Shown here piece after piece: positions 61,355-64,000 of a stretch of DNA of 64,000 bases (within the stretch, counting starts at the first letter, position 1; every line of letters begins with the position of its first letter). The stretch lies in assembly GCA_963829955.1 (NCBI GenBank), contig CAWHKS010000026.1, positions 1 to 64,000 on the forward strand, in the 5' to 3' direction. The position numbers and the translations under genes are program-made. The DNA comes from DASTFY01 sp963829955. Lineage in GTDB: Bacteria; Actinomycetota; Acidimicrobiia; Acidimicrobiales; Ilumatobacteraceae. The notes below the pieces were generated by a model that made no database searches, was not told the DNA's origin, and saw only the letters and a list, made by a program, of their open reading frames with translations.

Positions 61355-61945
61355 GCCCGGCCAGCCACGTCGCGCCACCGTCGCCGCGATGTGGGCGTCG
61401 GCGCCCTTGAGGTCGTGGCGGCCGCCGTCGATCCAGTCGTGGGTGACGGGACCGGGGATGGTCGCCGTCGCCGCCTCCAGCTCCTCCGGCGTGCCGAACG
61501 GGTCCCGGGTGCCCTGAGACGAAGAGGCAGGGGACCTCGAGCTGCAGGCAGGTGGGCGGTCCGCAGCGCTGTCGGGCTTGCCCGGCGGGTGGAGCGGATA
61601 GGAGATCAGGACGAGCGCGGCGGCGGGCAGGCCCTCGGCCACGGCCATCGAGCACATGCGGCCGCCCATCGACCGTCCGCCGAGCGCCACCGCGCCGGGC
61701 TCCACGCCGGCCCGATCGCTCAGCGCCGCCGCCTCCTCCCGCACCGCGCCGATCAGCACCGGCGCCCGGTCGGGCGCCTTGCGACCGGCCTTGCGGTAGG
61801 GGAAGTCCATCCGCTCGACCGGCATCGGGGCCACCGCGGCCTCGATGGCGACGAGGCACGGGTGCTGCGCGCTGGAGCCCGCGCCCGGCGCGAGCAGCAG
61901 GGCTCCGACCCGGCCGGCCCGTCGGCGGCGCGATCGACGGGCCAT
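61317..61945 (-). CDS. KANL3/Tex30-type alpha/beta hydrolase (frameshifted)
   Basis: About 210 residues from ATG at 61945 (MARRSRRRRAGRVGA), sharing its A with the stop of the J-domain gene (TGATG). Alpha/beta fold: LLLAPGAGSSAQH, the nucleophile elbow LGGRSMGGRMCSMAVA, and GGRHDLKGADAHI with the catalytic His. Frame changes near 61560, 61515 and 61370. Substrate unknown; the family is common in Actinobacteria as a small esterase-like protein. Confidence 0.8.
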
Positions 61946-62652
61946 CAGCGGAGCAGGATCCGGCGGGCCTCGGCGAGATCCACGATCGCCTTGCTGGCGC
62001 TGATCTCGTCACCTCCGTGGTCCGGGTGCACCGCCATCAGTCGCGCCCGGTACTGGGTCAGCACCTCGCGCTTCGACGGACCGACGGTGCCGGGCGGGAA
62101 CTCCAGCACCTCGAGCGCCCAGGCCACCGGATCGATGAAGGCCGACAGCGTCGTGCCCCGCCCCACGCTGCCGGCCAGGTGGGCGATGAGCGCAGGGCCG
62201 GCCGGGCCGTTCCAGCGCAGCGCCCGGTGCAGCACGGCGGCGATGACGTGGCGGGCGTCGGGCGCCAACCGCTCGGCGGCGTAGATCGCCCCCAGGATCT
62301 GCTGCAGCGGGGAGCCGTTGTCCTCGAGCTGGAAGCTGATGGCCTCGCCCTCCCCCGAGAGCCGGTGCGTGCTGCGGGCGAGGCCGTGACGATCGACCTG
62401 GTACCGGTGACGCAGGCGGGGTTGCACCACCCGCTGGCCCCGCTCGACCTCGTTGACCAGCCGGTAGATGTCGGGCACCAGCTCCTCGTCCACCCCCGGC
62501 AGGTGGGCAGCGACGACGGCGCCGAGGAGCAGGCCCCCGAAGCCGGGCGCGGGGTCAACCGGAAGGATGAGGTGCCCGAGCGCCACCCGGCGGGTGGGGG
62601 TGATCGGACGGGAGTGCCAGACCTCCAGCTCGGCCAGCACCGGCGACGTCAC
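61945..62652 (-). CDS. Protein with C-terminal J-domain-like HPD motif
   Basis: Intact, 235 residues, ATG at 62652 (MTSPVLAELEVWHSR). The N-terminal 165 residues have no recognised family; the C-terminus reads LTQYRARLMAVHPDHGGDEISASKAIVDLAEARRILL, that is helix II, the HPD tripeptide and helix III of a J-domain. J-domains stimulate DnaK. A C-terminal rather than N-terminal placement is less usual. Coupled to the hydrolase downstream. Confidence 0.7.
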   Translation of the reverse strand: MTSPVLAELEVWHSRPITPTRRVALGHLILPVDPAPGFGGLLLGAVVAAHLPGVDEELVPDIYRLVNEVERGQRVVQPRLRHRYQVDRHGLARSTHRLSGEGEAISFQLEDNGSPLQQILGAIYAAERLAPDARHVIAAVLHRALRWNGPAGPALIAHLAGSVGRGTTLSAFIDPVAWALEVLEFPPGTVGPSKREVLTQYRARLMAVHPDHGGDEISASKAIVDLAEARRILLR

Positions 62653-62678
62653 GGCGGGTCACGGTACCGGCCGTGCGC

Positions 62679-63502
62679 TCAGACGAGCGGACGCAGCACC
62701 TCGCGAACCTCGATCGCCTCGGCCTTGACCTCGCCGGCCTCATCGGACTCGAGCGACAGGTCGAGCAGGTCGGACACCTGGTCCAGGATGCGCTCCCAGG
62801 CGGAGGGATGGACGCCGAACGGGACCGGGCCGGGCTCGGTCCGCTCGAACAGCTCGTTGAGCCGGAGGATGGCGTCGCGGTCGTTGGGGTGGCTGGCCAG
62901 ATCGTCCACGGCGACGAACAACGCCGAGAACGCGCTCTCGCCGGGGTCGCCTTCGCCCTCGGGCAGACCCCTCGGCGGCGATGGTGTCCTCGACGCCGTC
63001 GAGCACTGCGTCCACTCGCTCCTCCGCCGCCCGCGGCCGTCACCAGCAGCCCGCCCTCCCAGCGGAACGCGACATCGGCCTCGATGAGCTGCGCGGTGAG
63101 GAGCGCCCGGGCCGGCGCCGCCCAGTCCGAGAGGTCGTACTCGATCTCGCTCCCGGGTTCGCGGGGCTCGCCGTCCTCGCCGTCCTCGTCGTCCTCGTCG
63201 CCCGGCAGCCCATGGCGATGTTCGATCTCGGACAGCAGCAGGTCGGCCCGGTCCTCGTGGCGCTCGTGGATGACGAGGTCGGTGCCCAGCCAGGCATGGC
63301 CGATGCCGCCATCGGCCAGCGCCTCGACCACCTCGGCGTGGACCGACGTCGGCCAGCTGCTCAGGTCGTAGACCAGCTGCTCGTCTTCGGGGAGGTCGAG
63401 CGGATCGGTGTCGTCGCGGGAATCGTGGGGAGTGCCGTCGCCCTCGGCGTCCTCCAGGGGCTCGCCGGACTCGTCGTCGCGGCGCCGGGAGTAGGTGGCC
63501 AC
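62679..63502 (-). CDS. Acidic hypothetical protein with duplicated domain (frameshifted)
   Basis: About 274 residues from ATG at 63502 (MATYSRRRDDESGEP). A duplicated unit is visible: YDLSSWPTSVHAEVVEALADGGIGHAWLG and YDLSDWAAPARALLTAQLIEADVAFRWEGG, each followed by a helix, separated by a run of Asp/Glu/Gly. Frame changes near 63050 and 62970, then LFVAVDDLASHPNDRDAI. The units resemble DUF2007-like ligand-binding modules. Function unknown. Probably the first gene of the leftward set with the J-domain and hydrolase genes. Confidence 0.65.
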
Positions 63503-63602
63503 CCGCGCACCCTAACGCCACGCGGACGTATTTCGTTTGCCCGGTCCGCGCTCTGGACGATAGGAACCACACGTACGCACCGAAGCACGAGAGGAGGTGA
63601 CG

Positions 63603-63782
63603 ATGGTGAAGACACCCGCAGGAGAACGGCCACGACCCGGCCGGCCCGGGTGGCGACGGCACAGCCGACGGCATGTCCGTGGGCGAGCAGACCATCGTCG
63701 CCGGCCCCGGCTTCGGGCTCGCCCGGTCTGGTCTGAACCAGCCGGTCTTTCGCAGCTCGGCGGCCGGTCGTTCTTCCGCTGA
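63603..63782 (+). CDS. Small ORF with strong ribosome binding site, frame doubtful
   Basis: ATG at 63603 follows GAGAGGAGGTGACG, one of the best Shine-Dalgarno sequences in the window. The direct frame gives 59 Arg-rich residues of unlikely composition; after one base change near 63622 the sequence becomes GDGTADGMSVGEQTIVAGPGFGLARSGL, which looks more protein-like. Probably a real small gene with an indel. Function unknown. Confidence 0.45.
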   Translation: MVKTPAGERPRPGRPGWRRHSRRHVRGRADHRRRPRLRARPVWSEPAGLSQLGGRSFFR

Positions 63783-63837
63783 CGGACCGCTCACGGTTCG
63801 TCAATCCCCTGACCACCCAACCGACTGAGGAGTCATC

Positions 63838-63972
63838 ATGTTCAACCACCCGGATGTCCTGCACCAGCTGGTCGCCGATCGACACCGCGAGGCCGCACAT
63901 GCGGTCGCGCAGGGTCGGTTCGCCCGCCAGCGGCGCCAGGTCCAGCGGGCTGGCCGGCGTCACGCCCGGTGA
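63838..63972 (+). CDS. Small basic protein, 44 residues
   Basis: ATG at 63838 preceded by TGAGGAG at good distance; stop at 63972. The product is MFNHPDVLHQLVADRHREA and continues as a His/Arg/Gln-rich helix (FARQRRQVQRAGRRHAR). Charged amphipathic helix throughout. It follows the small ORF at 63603 by 55 bp and may be cotranscribed. No family recognised. Confidence 0.55.
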   Translation: MFNHPDVLHQLVADRHREAAHAVAQGRFARQRRQVQRAGRRHAR

Positions 63973-64000
63973 GCCAACAACGGGCCGGGCCCTGAGGCCG

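Noticed and set aside
63361..63963. 200-residue minus-strand open frame at the right end
   Set aside because: Overlaps two plus-strand starts with strong ribosome binding sites and part of the acidic hypothetical gene; composition is that of a shadow frame.

Overview
The window is about 70% G+C with actinobacterial gene content: two F420-type luciferase-fold oxidoreductases, a MocR regulator, an ECF sigma/anti-sigma pair, a GT4 glucan synthase, a MurA with Asp instead of the usual catalytic Cys, and many GTG starts. It is most likely Actinomycetota, plausibly class Acidimicrobiia; this is inferred from gene content only. No rRNA, tRNA, IS element, prophage or CRISPR array was recognised.

The dominant technical feature is that about half of the genes, including essential ones such as murA, argJ and glgB, are cut by one-base indels while the protein continues in a neighbouring frame. 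This looks like uncorrected long-read or draft sequence, not gene decay. Gene limits below span the whole reconstructed gene; frameshift positions are approximate.

Layout. 1-7.1 kb: a reductive pyrimidine (hydantoin-type) catabolic operon read leftward (ureidopropionase, dihydropyrimidinase, methylmalonate-semialdehyde dehydrogenase, F420-type oxidoreductase), a divergent MocR regulator, and an SDR. 7.2-17 kb: a transketolase-family PDH E1 containing a 15-bp tandem repeat, a glutamine synthetase-like ligase, an ArgJ-type acetyltransferase coupled to a PLP deaminase, VOC, serine hydrolase, GNAT, and phenylalanine hydroxylase facing an AsnC regulator across a perfect inverted repeat. 17.6-23.3 kb: two ammonium transporters, NhaA, a winged-helix regulator and a LOG protein. 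23.4-26 kb: tail-to-tail methylsuccinyl-CoA dehydrogenase and malyl-CoA-type lyase, a signature of the ethylmalonyl-CoA pathway. 26-31.4 kb: small enzymes, then a leftward four-gene set of eIF2B-like protein, TIR-WD40 protein, Ser/Thr kinase and membrane protein. 31.5-42.7 kb: divergent class II and class I fumarases, a lipoprotein peptidase, a second F420-type oxidoreductase, a secreted protein, methyltransferase, GalT and LysR. 43-54 kb: glycogen metabolism (branching enzyme, GT4 synthase, phosphorylase) interleaved with an AzlCD exporter coupled to glgB, an SsuABC/TauABC-type transporter with a long structured leader, and an Rrf2 regulator. 54-64 kb: an ECF sigma gene behind a 26-bp perfect palindrome, its anti-sigma, enoyl-CoA hydratase, MeaB, NifU, a copper-type lipoprotein, a ~107-bp tandem repeat, murA, an MFS transporter, an alpha/beta hydrolase, a J-domain protein and small ORFs.

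Functional threads are acyl-CoA and C3/C4 assimilation (mmsA, mcd, mcl, meaB, enoyl-CoA hydratase, two fumarases), nitrogen acquisition (pyrimidine breakdown, two Amt, GS-like), glycogen turnover, and a candidate uncharacterised signalling set built from TIR, WD40, kinase and eIF2B-like modules.
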